From positions 124,001 to 188,000 of the forward strand of contig JAIOYW010000004.1 in assembly GCA_021740915.1 (NCBI GenBank): a DNA stretch of 64,000 bases, in the 5' to 3' direction. This document shows, one piece after another, positions 55,614-64,000 of the stretch. Origin of the DNA: Ignavibacteriales bacterium (lineage in GTDB: Bacteria > Bacteroidota > Ignavibacteria > Ignavibacteriales > Melioribacteraceae). Numbering within the stretch: position 1 is the stretch's first letter; each line of letters starts with the position of its first letter. Both the position numbers and the translations under genes were made by a program. Under the pieces are notes generated by a model that had not been told where the DNA came from, did no database searches, and saw only the letters and a program-made list of their open reading frames with translations.

Positions 55614-56361
55614 AATTTTTGCTTTCCTGATTTATATCTACGAAATTAATGCCCCAATATTGGGAGAATCCTTCAATAATACAATCAGTTAAGTAATTAT
55701 AATTAACCTTTTTCTGTAATATCGTTTCTATCTCTATTGTTTTTTCGGAAAGTTCCGCAGAGAGGGAATTCTTTGTGTTCTCATCCGAACGAAGATAATA
55801 TGGAAGTTTTCTATGGAAAGTACCGCAAAGAATTGAACCATGCTGCAGGATATTCTTATCAATCCTTCTCTGAGCACTTCCGATAAGTTTTCTGCCTGAA
55901 AATTTCACTTCACTTTTTGCTGCACTTGCAAAACATAAAACCCCGGAAGGTTCTTTCAATAAATCGGGGAAATTTGGCTGATAGTCTTCGAGTTCGGCAT
56001 CTGTAAGAGTTGAATCATAAATTGAGAGACCTTTCAGCAGAGCGTTGGAAATTTCTGAATATAGCTGTTTTGCACTCGAAAGTGATTCACCAGGATAAAT
56101 CACAGAATAAGTTATCTCTTCAGAATGAAGAATAGCCCGTCCCCCGGTTGGTCGTTTTGTTACCTCCAGCCCGTCTGCAGCAGCGAGTCCGATATCAATG
56201 TCATCATAACTCTGGTTAGCTCCCAGGCTGATGCAGTAAGGTTTCCATCGATATATCCTTAACCAGGCATCATCAGGATTACATTCCCTCGCCAATCTGA
56301 TATCCGTCTGCATATTGATCCTGCCGGTCTGAAAACCATCCCGGATCAAATGCCATTTCAT
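55603..56361 (-). CDS. Lipoate-protein ligase A / octanoyltransferase family protein
   Basis: A 252-residue member of the biotin/lipoate A/B ligase family (LplA or LipM type). Motifs are [20 protein letters not shown] near residue 12, [20 protein letters not shown] with the Trp/Ser/Gly-rich strand, [20 protein letters not shown] with the RRxxGGxxVxH-like loop, and [11 protein letters not shown] with the lysine expected to bind the acyl-adenylate or acyl thioester. Whether it uses free lipoate or octanoyl-ACP is not decided. It overlaps lpxA by four bases and panB by eleven. Confidence 0.88.
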   Translation of the reverse strand: MKWHLIRDGFQTGRINMQTDIRLARECNPDDAWLRIYRWKPYCISLGANQSYDDIDIGLAAADGLEVTKRPTGGRAILHSEEITYSVIYPGESLSSAKQLYSEISNALLKGLSIYDSTLTDAELEDYQPNFPDLLKEPSGVLCFASAAKSEVKFSGRKLIGSAQRRIDKNILQHGSILCGTFHRKLPYYLRSDENTKNSLSAELSEKTIEIETILQKKVNYNYLTDCIIEGFSQYWGINFVDINQESKNYER

Positions 56362-57137
56362 CCTCTGAACCCGCGTCTTTTTGAGGATTCAATAAAATTA
56401 ATAATTTCCTCTGAAAGAGCATTTCCTGAAAATTCAAGATTAAGTATCTCTTTAGCCTGAGCCCAATTATTTCCGGAATTATAGATAATTGTATAAATCT
56501 GTTTGAGCTGGTTCAGTTCATTATTGGTAAAACCTCTCCTCCGTAAGCCAACGAGATTGATGCCGCTGTATTTCAGAGGTTCGCCTGCAGCAAGAACGAA
56601 AGGAGGAATATCCGAAGTTGCTCTGAAACCGCCTCCAATCATAGCATGTCTGCCAACTTTCACAAACTGATGAATCGGAGTTGTACCTCCGACGATGACC
56701 CAGTCTTCAAGATGCACATGACCACCAAGTTGAACTGAATTTGCAAGTATTATATTATCCCCCAAAACACAGTCGTGTGCGATATGAGCGTAAGCCATAA
56801 TGAGACAGTTTTTCCCTAATTTTGAAAATCCTGTCTCAACTGTACCGCGGTGCAGCGTAACGAATTCACGTATTGTTGTATTGTCGCCAACGTAAAAGAG
56901 GGTTGGCTCATTGGCGTATTTCAGATCCTGAGGAAGATTCGAAATTGAAGCTCCCTGGAAAATTTTAACTCCGCTGCCTATTCTCGCTCCGTTATATATA
57001 CAAGCTCCCGGTCCGATACTGCAACTTTCACCAATTTCAACATCCTCCTCAATATAAGCAAATGGATGTACTGTAGTGTTATTACCAATTTTGGCTCCGG
57101 AGGAGACATTTGCTAATTTGTGAATATTGGAATCCAT
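56358..57137 (-). CDS. lpxA: UDP-N-acetylglucosamine acyltransferase LpxA
   Basis: First enzyme of lipid A synthesis: transfers a 3-hydroxyacyl chain from ACP to UDP-GlcNAc. About 259 residues from ATG at 57137, selected because the family starts with KLANVSSGAKIGNNTTVHPF and this ATG lies ten bases after the lpxC-fabZ stop; an in-frame ATG at 57173 is inside that gene. Left-handed helix hexapeptide repeats fill the first 190 residues. The catalytic histidine is in AYAHIAHDCVLGDN. The C-terminal helical domain begins FTNNELNQLKQIYTII. It is part of a lipid A gene block with lpxD and lpxC-fabZ. Confidence 0.96.
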   Translation of the reverse strand: MDSNIHKLANVSSGAKIGNNTTVHPFAYIEEDVEIGESCSIGPGACIYNGARIGSGVKIFQGASISNLPQDLKYANEPTLFYVGDNTTIREFVTLHRGTVETGFSKLGKNCLIMAYAHIAHDCVLGDNIILANSVQLGGHVHLEDWVIVGGTTPIHQFVKVGRHAMIGGGFRATSDIPPFVLAAGEPLKYSGINLVGLRRRGFTNNELNQLKQIYTIIYNSGNNWAQAKEILNLEFSGNALSEEIINFIESSKRRGFRG

Positions 57138-57147
57138 ATTATTTCTT

Positions 57148-58554
57148 CTATTTTGTGGTTGTCCTATCGACAATTGCAGCCATCATTTCGGCTTCACAAA
57201 CAAGTTGGTTGTCAACAAGTGCTTCGCCGCGGATGAGGACCATGTTGCGTTTTTTACTTATCAGGTGCGCTTCCAGGATTAATTGATCTCCCGGAACAAC
57301 CGGTTTTCTGAATTTGGCGTTATTAATTGAGGAAAAAAACACAAGTTTTTCAGATGGATCGATAAATGAATTAAGAAGCAGAATTCCGCCAGCCTGGGCA
57401 AGGGCTTCAATAATCAGTACTCCGGGCATCACAGGCTGACCTGGAAAGTGTCCCTGAAAAAAATGCTCATTCATTGAAACATTTTTAAGACCGATTACTT
57501 TTTTATCGAGCTCAAGGTGAATGATCCTGTCCACAAGAAGGAAAGGATATCTGTGAGGCAGAATTTTCGATATTGCGTTAATATCGAATACTATTCCCTC
57601 TTTTTTAACATGCTGATATTTCTTAACTAATTTTTTCTGCTGATATAATTTTCTAATTTTCCTTGCAAATTCCACATTGGCTTTATGCCCCGGTCTTGCC
57701 GCAAGTATCTGAGCTTTGAATGGAACACCAATTAGTGCAAGATCACCCATAAGGTCGAGCAATTTATGACGAACCGGTTCATTTCGGAACCTGAGAGATT
57801 TCTCATTAAGAAACCCATTCACTCCAACTGTAATCTCATCATTCAGTTCGAGTTTCTGCTGAAGTTTTGAAAGCTCCTCTTTATTAATTGGATGATCAAC
57901 TATAACAACAGAATTATCAAGATTTCCGCCCTGAATAAGCCCTTTATCAGCAAGCATTTCTACTTCACTTAAAAAACAGAATGTTCTTGCAGGTGCAAAT
58001 TCATCTGCAAATTCCTTTTCCAGGTCAAAAAGACCTGAATGCTGACTGCCGAGTGCCGGATTCTGATAGTCAACCATAACAGTAAGTCTGTAACCATCGA
58101 GTGGAAGAGCAACGATATCCACCTGATCTTCCTCACTATGATGAATGACAGTTTCATCGATGATGAGATAATCTTTCGGGGCATTTTGAGCCTCAAACCC
58201 GGCTTCCATCAGCATCTTTACAAAAGGTAATGAGCTTCCGTCACCAATAGGCGGTTCGATACCGTCAAGTTCAATTATAAGGTTATCAACCTGCATTCCG
58301 ACACAAGCCGCAAGCACATGTTCAACTGTATGAACTCTTGCGTCACCAACTCCCAGAGTTGTCCCCCGGGCAATTTCAACTACATAATCAACATTTGCCG
58401 GTATCTCAGGATTCCCTCCGAGATCGACCCTGACAAATCGAATACCATAATTGACAGGGGCGGGTTTAAAGGTAAGTGTACATTCCGTTCCGGTATGAAG
58501 ACCGATTCCTGACATAGAGACAGGCTGTTTTATAGTTCTTTGAAGCTCTAACAT
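57148..58554 (-). CDS. lpxC-fabZ: Bifunctional LpxC deacetylase / FabZ dehydratase
   Basis: A 468-residue fusion. The N-terminal 300 residues are UDP-3-O-acyl-GlcNAc deacetylase, the committed lipid A step, with the zinc motif HTVEHVLAACVGMQ and a second pair in RHKLLDLMGDLALIG. After a basic linker (about 300-318), residues about 325-465 are 3-hydroxyacyl-ACP dehydratase with ISKILPHRYPFLLVDRI and the catalytic block HFPGQPVMPGVLIIEALAQ (His and Glu). The fusion is a known trait of the Bacteroidetes/Chlorobi group. It is 11 bases after lpxD. Confidence 0.97.
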   Translation of the reverse strand: MLELQRTIKQPVSMSGIGLHTGTECTLTFKPAPVNYGIRFVRVDLGGNPEIPANVDYVVEIARGTTLGVGDARVHTVEHVLAACVGMQVDNLIIELDGIEPPIGDGSSLPFVKMLMEAGFEAQNAPKDYLIIDETVIHHSEEDQVDIVALPLDGYRLTVMVDYQNPALGSQHSGLFDLEKEFADEFAPARTFCFLSEVEMLADKGLIQGGNLDNSVVIVDHPINKEELSKLQQKLELNDEITVGVNGFLNEKSLRFRNEPVRHKLLDLMGDLALIGVPFKAQILAARPGHKANVEFARKIRKLYQQKKLVKKYQHVKKEGIVFDINAISKILPHRYPFLLVDRIIHLELDKKVIGLKNVSMNEHFFQGHFPGQPVMPGVLIIEALAQAGGILLLNSFIDPSEKLVFFSSINNAKFRKPVVPGDQLILEAHLISKKRNMVLIRGEALVDNQLVCEAEMMAAIVDRTTTK

Positions 58555-58565
58555 TGTTTTCCTTA

Positions 58566-59609
58566 TTAGTCTTTGCCGATAATTTTTTCCAGTTCAGCCA
58601 GTTTTTTCTCCAGCGTCTTGATTCTTTCCAGATATTCAGGCAAACTCCGGATATGACCTTCAAGACGAAGACTTACTCCGATATCTTTCGCCGGGCTGCC
58701 AAAATATTTTCCCGCTGACTTAAGCGATTTAGAAACTCCCGATTGTGCACCAATCATAACGCCATCAGCAATTTCAATATGACCGGAAACACCAACCTGC
58801 CCGCCCATAACCACATGACTGCCGACCTTTGAACTGCCGGCTATTCCCGTCTGAGCCGAAAGTGCGGTATGTGCCCCGATCTCAACATTGTGAGCTACCT
58901 GGACGAGATTATCAATTTTCGTTCCTTTGCGGATAATTGTTGAACCGAGCGCCGCACGATCAACTGAAACATTCGAACCAAGTTCTACATCATCTTCAAT
59001 TACTACATTCCCGATCTGAGGTACTTTTGAGTATTCACCTTTTTCATTTGGAATGTAACCGAAGCCATCGGAACCGATAACGGTTCCGGAATGAAGGATC
59101 ACCCGGCTGCCTATCTCAGATTTTTCCCTGATTGTCACATTTGGATAAATCAGAGTATCATCACCGATCCTGCAATCATCCAATATCACGGTGTTATGCA
59201 TTATTACCGAATTATTTCCGATAATCACATTATTACCGATAACAACATTTTTACCTATTGCACAATTATTTCCGTAAACAGATCCGTTACCTATTGATGC
59301 GGTCGGATCAATCCCGGAAATATCGGGACGGTACTGGAAATATCTGACAATTATTTTCTGCAGCGCATGATTAGGATTTGCAACTTCAATATATGTTAAT
59401 CCGGCGTTGGTTTTAGGAATATCCGGATTGATCAGAACTGCAGTAGCATGAGTACTCTCGAGAAATTTAGCATATGCCGGTAAATACAAAAAAGTGAGAT
59501 CACCTTTTCGTGCCTCACTTATTTTTGCAACTGCTTTAATCTCGGCATTTTCATCACCAATGAGTTTGCCGGAAACTAATTCCGCAATTTCCTTTAACTT
59601 TATTTTCAT
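58566..59609 (-). CDS. lpxD: UDP-3-O-acylglucosamine N-acyltransferase LpxD
   Basis: Third enzyme of lipid A synthesis, adding the second 3-hydroxyacyl chain. Of 347 residues, the N-terminal uridine-binding domain is at about 1-100 ([20 protein letters not shown]). The hexapeptide-repeat helix is at about 100-310, rich in GN/GNN/IG turns, with the catalytic histidine expected in [22 protein letters not shown]-terminal coiled coil follows ([19 protein letters not shown]). The downstream order lpxD, lpxC-fabZ, lpxA is typical of this group. It overlaps the skp gene upstream by ATGA. Confidence 0.97.
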   Translation of the reverse strand: MKIKLKEIAELVSGKLIGDENAEIKAVAKISEARKGDLTFLYLPAYAKFLESTHATAVLINPDIPKTNAGLTYIEVANPNHALQKIIVRYFQYRPDISGIDPTASIGNGSVYGNNCAIGKNVVIGNNVIIGNNSVIMHNTVILDDCRIGDDTLIYPNVTIREKSEIGSRVILHSGTVIGSDGFGYIPNEKGEYSKVPQIGNVVIEDDVELGSNVSVDRAALGSTIIRKGTKIDNLVQVAHNVEIGAHTALSAQTGIAGSSKVGSHVVMGGQVGVSGHIEIADGVMIGAQSGVSKSLKSAGKYFGSPAKDIGVSLRLEGHIRSLPEYLERIKTLEKKLAELEKIIGKD

Positions 59610-60130
59610 TCTTGAGTTTGTAGTTTTTCAAGTACTTTATTTGTAAGGTCGTGTTCATCTTTGGCAAACAGGAAGATAATATCACCGCTTCTATCAAAGA
59701 TATAATCGAACTCTTCTTCTTCAGCGATCATTTGAATAGCGGTAAAAATTTTATTCTGAACCGGTTTCATCAGCTCTTCCTGATTCTTGAATAATTCCCC
59801 GTTAACGCCGAACTTTTTCTGACGATAGTTCGTAATCTCATCTTCAAGTTTTACCAGTTCTTTCTCGGTTTCAACTCTTTTGGCATCACTCATAATAAGC
59901 TTTCTTTTTTCATAATCATCGTATTTAGCTTTCCATGAATTTTCCAATTTTGTCATCTCCTCCTGCCATTCGGCAATCAGAGCATCGAGCTTCTTCTGGG
60001 CGTCCTGTGCATCTGAAAGTTTGTCCATAATTGCATCAGAATCGATGAATCCTATTTTAAGCTGGGCATTTAGTTCGGTATATCCCGCAAATATACAGAT
60101 CAGACTTAGAACTAAAACAAACTTTCTCAT
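59606..60130 (-). CDS. Skp/OmpH-type periplasmic chaperone (copy 2)
   Basis: A 174-residue protein with a signal peptide ([20 protein letters not shown]) and the OmpH pattern: [20 protein letters not shown], a long coiled coil rich in Lys and Glu (about 45-115) and a C-terminal strand [20 protein letters not shown]. Skp holds unfolded outer-membrane proteins on their way to BamA. It is the second of two tandem paralogues; the pair lies between bamA and lpxD. Division of labour between the copies is unknown. Confidence 0.92.
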   Translation of the reverse strand: MRKFVLVLSLICIFAGYTELNAQLKIGFIDSDAIMDKLSDAQDAQKKLDALIAEWQEEMTKLENSWKAKYDDYEKRKLIMSDAKRVETEKELVKLEDEITNYRQKKFGVNGELFKNQEELMKPVQNKIFTAIQMIAEEEEFDYIFDRSGDIIFLFAKDEHDLTNKVLEKLQTQE

Positions 60131-60146
60131 AATGATATTCCTTTAA

Positions 60147-60677
60147 TTATTTTCCTCTTTTGAGTTTATCGAGGACTTTGAAGGTGATGTCATACTGATC
60201 ATCAGCATGAAGCAGAATAGGGAAATTTTCGTTTTTATCAAAAACAAATGACATACCTTCAGCCTTCGATACATCTTCGATCGCTTTTCTTATTTTCTCC
60301 CTGACAGGGGCAAAGAGTTCTTCCTGCCTTGCATATGCTTCGCCATTAGGCTGGCCGAATTTCATCTGGCGGTATTTTTCCATGTTCTGCTGTTTATTGA
60401 CGAGAATCTGCTCAGATTCTTTCCTTTTGTCAGGAGTCATCGTCTGCGCCTGCTGCTGATAGCTGTTATATGATGTCTGCAATTCATTCTGCATACTGTC
60501 CAGAACTGTCTGCCATTTAGCGAGCATTGCATCGAGATCGCTCTGAACTTTTATTGCTTCAGGCAACTGTTCGAAGATTGTCTGTGAATTTACAAATCCC
60601 ATTTTTTGATTGCCCTGGGCAAGAACAACAGCTGACGCCGCAAAGAATAAAACGATTGTAATTATTGTTTTACGCAC
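60147..60677 (-). CDS. Skp/OmpH-type periplasmic chaperone (copy 1)
   Basis: A 176-residue paralogue of the next gene: signal peptide (MRKTIITIVLFFAASAVVLA), KMGFVNSQTIFEQLPEAIKV, a coiled coil rich in Gln and Lys (about 45-115) and the closing FVFDKNENFPILLHADDQYD. It is expected to be a trimeric tentacle-like chaperone in the periplasm. It starts 18 bases after bamA and ends 16 bases before copy 2. Confidence 0.92.
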   Translation of the reverse strand: MRKTIITIVLFFAASAVVLAQGNQKMGFVNSQTIFEQLPEAIKVQSDLDAMLAKWQTVLDSMQNELQTSYNSYQQQAQTMTPDKRKESEQILVNKQQNMEKYRQMKFGQPNGEAYARQEELFAPVREKIRKAIEDVSKAEGMSFVFDKNENFPILLHADDQYDITFKVLDKLKRGK

Positions 60678-60695
60678 TATAACCTCATTAAATTA

Positions 60696-63185
60696 TTAAA
60701 ATCCGCGCCCGAACTGGAAATGGAACATCCACTGAGGATCGGCGCCATCCACAGCCTTTCTGTCAAAACCGTAACCGTAATCAAAGCCGATAAGACCGAT
60801 TGGATTTATTAGAATTCTCGCTCCAAATCCAACTGATCGTCTAAGTTTCGAAAAATCTGTTTCCTTTAAGCTGAAAAAAGTATTTCCCGCCTCAGCAAAA
60901 GATAACAAATAAATCGGGATTGGGTCAAGGGCTAGCGCTCCTCGTAATTCGACAGTATATTTTGTTGAAACCCTTCCACCAATAATATCACCATTCACGT
61001 TACGCGGTCCCACAGACCTGTCGTCGTAACCTCTGAGCGGAGTTGTTGCTATTATCAGACCGTTACCGCCCATGTAAAAGAATTCGAAGGGCTGTATTGT
61101 TGTTCCGGATCGCAATTCATCGAGATATCCCACATTGATGCCTGTATATAGAGCTATACGGTTTGAATTGAGAAGTCTCTGATACCATTCCGAAGCAAAT
61201 TCAATTTTATAATAATCAACATCGCCGGGCAGCAATGCGCCGCCGGACAATTCACCATTGAGAGAAACCTTGGAACCCTTTGATGGAAAGATCGGATTAT
61301 CAAGATCGGTTCTGCTGATTGTTGCACCGAGTGTGTATTGTCGTGATATGCCTTCAGCATAAAAAGACCGCCCATCAATTACGTCATTATACTGAAATCT
61401 GAAAAGACCCTGAATATAAAAATAGTTATCAGGCCATTTAAGCCGGCGTCCAACACGAACTGTTCCACCGGACTGCCTGAGATCATAAACGTACCTCTGT
61501 CTGGTATCGAATACCTCAAAGCCGACCAATGTCGGTGTATCCATAAACCATGGCTCGGTAAATCCAAGAGTAAATGTTCTGAAATAATTGCCGACACCGA
61601 ACTGCCAGTTGAAGTTCAGAATCTGACCACCGCCAAGCTGAAATGGTTCAGTAATTGAAAAATTAGTAAGAGTCACTCCAATTGAGCCGCTGAATCCAAA
61701 TGCTCCGCTATAACCGATGGATGCATTAAGATAATCACTCGATTTTTCTTCAACCGAATAGATCAGATTTACGGTGCTGTCATTTGACGGACGGTAATCA
61801 ACTCCGGTCTGGTAAAGTTTTTCGACATTAAAATACTGCAGGTTGGCAAGCTGCTGAATACTTCTGAAAATATTATTCCGGCTGAAATAGTCACCAGGAA
61901 CGGTATATAATTCTCTCCGGATTACTTTTTCTTTCGTTTTCGTATTTCCTGTAACATCAACTTTACCTATCCGGAAACGATTATTTTCAGCAATCTGAAT
62001 ATCTATATCGAGCGAATCTTCCCCAATGACGGTTTCAGCGGTTTCCAAACCAAAGGTAAGGTAACCCCTGTCCTGATAAAGGGAGGAAACATCTGTCTGT
62101 TTCTCATTAAATCTTAAGTTCTGATTAAATTTCTCCAGATCATATATGTCGCCTTTTTCGAAATCCAGCCGTTCGGACAAAACATCACTTTTAAATACGG
62201 TATTTCCGCTCCAGCTAATATTTCTCACTTTATATTGAGGACCTTCATATACATTCAAAAGAACGTCAACATATTTCTTGTCTTCGCTGTATGAAAGAGA
62301 ATCCTCTTCAATTCTAAAATCGCGGTAACCGCTTTTCCGGTAGAAATTTTCTACCGCGGCTTTATCCTTTTCAAAATCCTCTGTCTTAAAATTAGCAGAT
62401 GACCAGAATCTCCACCAACGGTCCTCTTTTGTTTCAGCAAACTCATCCTTAATGTCATCTGAATCAAAAGCCTTGTTCCCTAAGATTTTAATTTCACGCA
62501 CTGTAACCTCATCCCCTTCTTCGATCTTCCACATAAGCAGCGTTCGGGATGTTATTTTCGGAATAATATTCGATGGTTTATCCGGGTCAAAATCATAAAC
62601 TGTCTCATATTCCTGAGTAAGATCAGTTTTTAATCGCCATGTAACAGTAATTCCATCATCAGAAGTATCTGCAGCAAAAAATTCATAATGATGAGGAGTT
62701 ATTTCAGCATTGAGATAACCTTCCTCTTCATATAGAGCTTTAATTTTATTCTTTATTCTGAAAAGTTCCTGTGGTTTCAAAGTCTGACCGGGAATAAGTT
62801 CGGCTTCCTTAAGGATTTCATCTTCATCAATTTCATCCTCGCCTTCAATAACAACCTTTTCAACCCTGTCGTGTTCTTCAACTTTAATCATCAGAAACAC
62901 ACCATTATCAACACGTTTATCGATTACGATCTGAACATCCTTAAATATATTGAGTGACCATAATCGGTTTACGGCTTTTTGTAGCTGATCTCCGTTAGTC
63001 TGAACTTCATCGCCTACACGTAGCCCACTGCTTGCTATTACAGTTGATGCATCAGCAGATCTGTTCCCTTCCACAGCAATTCCGAGTATTTTATAAGATA
63101 CTGTCGTCAGCTGTGCTTGAAGCGGAAATGTAAATAATAATAAAAGGAATGCGGTTTTAAGCGCTTTGGGAAAGTTTAGTAACAT
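60696..63185 (-). CDS. bamA: Outer-membrane protein assembly factor BamA
   Basis: An Omp85 protein that inserts beta-barrel proteins into the outer membrane. Of 829 residues there is a signal peptide to about 24, then POTRA domains to about 440, e.g. GNRSADASTVIASSGLRVGD, ILGNKAFDSDDI, WSGNTVFKSDVLSERL and VTGNTKTKEKVIRRELYTVP. The 16-stranded barrel follows with GGNGLIIATTPLRGYDDRSV (the RGYD loop 6 motif) and a final FQFGRGF. Its start overlaps the end of uppS by 29 bases. The DEDE-rich stretch in POTRA 1-2 (EGEDEIDEDEIL) is notable. Confidence 0.97.
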   Translation of the reverse strand: MLLNFPKALKTAFLLLLFTFPLQAQLTTVSYKILGIAVEGNRSADASTVIASSGLRVGDEVQTNGDQLQKAVNRLWSLNIFKDVQIVIDKRVDNGVFLMIKVEEHDRVEKVVIEGEDEIDEDEILKEAELIPGQTLKPQELFRIKNKIKALYEEEGYLNAEITPHHYEFFAADTSDDGITVTWRLKTDLTQEYETVYDFDPDKPSNIIPKITSRTLLMWKIEEGDEVTVREIKILGNKAFDSDDIKDEFAETKEDRWWRFWSSANFKTEDFEKDKAAVENFYRKSGYRDFRIEEDSLSYSEDKKYVDVLLNVYEGPQYKVRNISWSGNTVFKSDVLSERLDFEKGDIYDLEKFNQNLRFNEKQTDVSSLYQDRGYLTFGLETAETVIGEDSLDIDIQIAENNRFRIGKVDVTGNTKTKEKVIRRELYTVPGDYFSRNNIFRSIQQLANLQYFNVEKLYQTGVDYRPSNDSTVNLIYSVEEKSSDYLNASIGYSGAFGFSGSIGVTLTNFSITEPFQLGGGQILNFNWQFGVGNYFRTFTLGFTEPWFMDTPTLVGFEVFDTRQRYVYDLRQSGGTVRVGRRLKWPDNYFYIQGLFRFQYNDVIDGRSFYAEGISRQYTLGATISRTDLDNPIFPSKGSKVSLNGELSGGALLPGDVDYYKIEFASEWYQRLLNSNRIALYTGINVGYLDELRSGTTIQPFEFFYMGGNGLIIATTPLRGYDDRSVGPRNVNGDIIGGRVSTKYTVELRGALALDPIPIYLLSFAEAGNTFFSLKETDFSKLRRSVGFGARILINPIGLIGFDYGYGFDRKAVDGADPQWMFHFQFGRGF

Positions 63186-63990
63186 TATGATTTTTCTTTG
63201 GTTTTCTAGTTAACTGCTCGCTTACTAAGCCAAATCGTCTTTCTCTGCTCTGATAATCTTTTATTGCCAAAGCTAAATCCTTGAAACCGAAATTAGGCCA
63301 CAAAACATTGGTTATATATAACTCTGAATATGCTATCTGCCATAAAAGGAAATTACTGATCCTGTTTTCACCACCACTTCTGATGAGCAGATCCGGATCA
63401 GGTGTATCGCTAAAACACAAATTTTCAGAAACGATCTGATCGGTGATATTTGAAATATCTATTTCACCGTTTTTTACTTTACCGGCGATTTTCTTAACAG
63501 CCTCGGTAATATCCCACCTTCCGCTATAGCTGAGCGCAAGATTAAGAGTCATCTGAGTGTTGTTTTTTGTTTTTTCCATAGTTGCCAGAAGCTCATCCTG
63601 AACAGATAATGGTAAGCTACTTAAATCACCTTTTGCTGTAACTTTTATGTTGTTTCCGTGAAGTTCTTCGGTTTCATTCCGAAGACTCCTGACGATAAGC
63701 CGCATAAGAGTATTGACTTCGTCTTCAGGTCTTCTCCAGTTTTCTTTTGAAAAAGTGTAAATAGTAAGATGTTTTATTCCGATATGCACACACGTTTCAA
63801 CAATCTCACGAACTGTCTCAACACCACGATGATGACCTGCTACTCTTGGTAATCCTCTTTTCTTTGCCCATCTGCCATTACCATCCATGATAATCGCAAC
63901 ATGTTTTGGTACATCAGTATCAAAATTAATTAATCCGTCAATAATTTTCTTATCGGCATCTCTTAATCGTCTTTCCAAACTAAAACTCAA
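63157..63990 (-). CDS. uppS: Undecaprenyl diphosphate synthase (isoprenyl transferase)
   Basis: Cis-prenyltransferase that makes the C55 lipid carrier for peptidoglycan and LPS. The 277 residues open with a short extension, then HVAIIMDGNGRWAKKRGLPR with the catalytic Asp and GHHRGVETVREIV. FSKENWRRPEDEVNTLM and LLIRSGGENRISNFLLWQIA are also diagnostic, and the latter contains the conserved substrate arginines. The basic C-terminal tail overlaps the start of bamA by 29 bases. It is the first gene of the long envelope run visible here; the window ends ten bases beyond its start. Confidence 0.96.
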   Translation of the reverse strand: MSFSLERRLRDADKKIIDGLINFDTDVPKHVAIIMDGNGRWAKKRGLPRVAGHHRGVETVREIVETCVHIGIKHLTIYTFSKENWRRPEDEVNTLMRLIVRSLRNETEELHGNNIKVTAKGDLSSLPLSVQDELLATMEKTKNNTQMTLNLALSYSGRWDITEAVKKIAGKVKNGEIDISNITDQIVSENLCFSDTPDPDLLIRSGGENRISNFLLWQIAYSELYITNVLWPNFGFKDLALAIKDYQSRERRFGLVSEQLTRKPKKNHNVTKLSQSA

Positions 63991-64000
63991 GAAAAATTAA

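Noticed and set aside
1-64000. CRISPR array, tRNA/rRNA genes, insertion sequences, prophage or toxin-antitoxin modules
   Set aside because: I looked for direct repeats with regular spacing, cloverleaf-like sequences, transposase motifs and paired small genes and found none. A covariance-model scan could still reveal small RNAs I cannot see by eye.

Overview
The window reads as chromosomal DNA from a Gram-negative, non-photosynthetic member of the Bacteroidetes/Chlorobi (FCB) lineage, most likely an Ignavibacteria-type organism. The evidence is a type IX secretion (T9SS) C-terminal sorting domain with the phrase QNYPNPFNPTT on a secreted BNR-repeat protein, an LpxC-FabZ fusion, tandem Skp/OmpH genes next to BamA, an alpha2-type glycyl-tRNA synthetase, and several periplasmic propeller proteins. 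Coding density is high. I saw no rRNA, tRNA, insertion sequence, prophage or CRISPR array. The assignment is inferred from protein features only.

Layout. 1-2300 (minus) is the N-terminal two thirds of Mfd, cut by the window edge. 2512-8799 (plus) holds a LonB-like protease, pyruvate kinase, the radical SAM member of the AmmeMemoRadiSam set and an MFS transporter, ending at a terminator shared with a convergent AbgT-type transporter. 10629-16481 holds a DUF1232 protein, a lipoprotein with PD40 repeats, a small unknown gene, a glycosyltransferase family 9/waaA pair and a TPR protein. 16495-21621 holds glyS and a pair of M16 peptidases, one with and one without the zinc motif. 21672-25544 (minus) holds the T9SS substrate, a PepSY-associated membrane protein and a DUF4920-like protein. 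25703-29205 holds a Tat-type LD-carboxypeptidase and priA.

30254-34744 (plus) is a tight operon: tryptophanase, an unknown protein (possibly DUF4905), AMMECR1-type AmrA, Memo-type AmrB and a DUF2520-like Rossmann protein. Together with amrS at 6.4 kb, all three AmmeMemoRadiSam components are in this window but at two loci. Next are a cold-shock protein and a minus-strand operon of RidA, a group II PLP decarboxylase and MarC. 37955-39655 encodes a secreted protein built from three copies of an unrecognised module of about 92 residues. Nudix, YbaK and lipoprotein genes and an FmdB zinc ribbon follow.

42450-63990 (minus) is one long co-directional run devoted mainly to the cell envelope: uppS, bamA, two skp genes, lpxD, lpxC-fabZ, lpxA, a lipoate ligase-like gene, panB, a propeller protein, rfaE1, rfaE2, tamB and rnr, then a protease-propeller-barrel protein. 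Most junctions overlap or are under 20 bases. The run joins undecaprenyl phosphate synthesis, outer-membrane protein assembly, lipid A and heptose precursor synthesis. WaaA and a heptosyltransferase-like enzyme at 13-15 kb would act later in the same pathway.

The best candidates for something undescribed are the triplicated-module protein, the AmmeMemoRadiSam genes tied to tryptophanase, the protease-propeller-barrel protein, and the possible AUC start codon of glyS.
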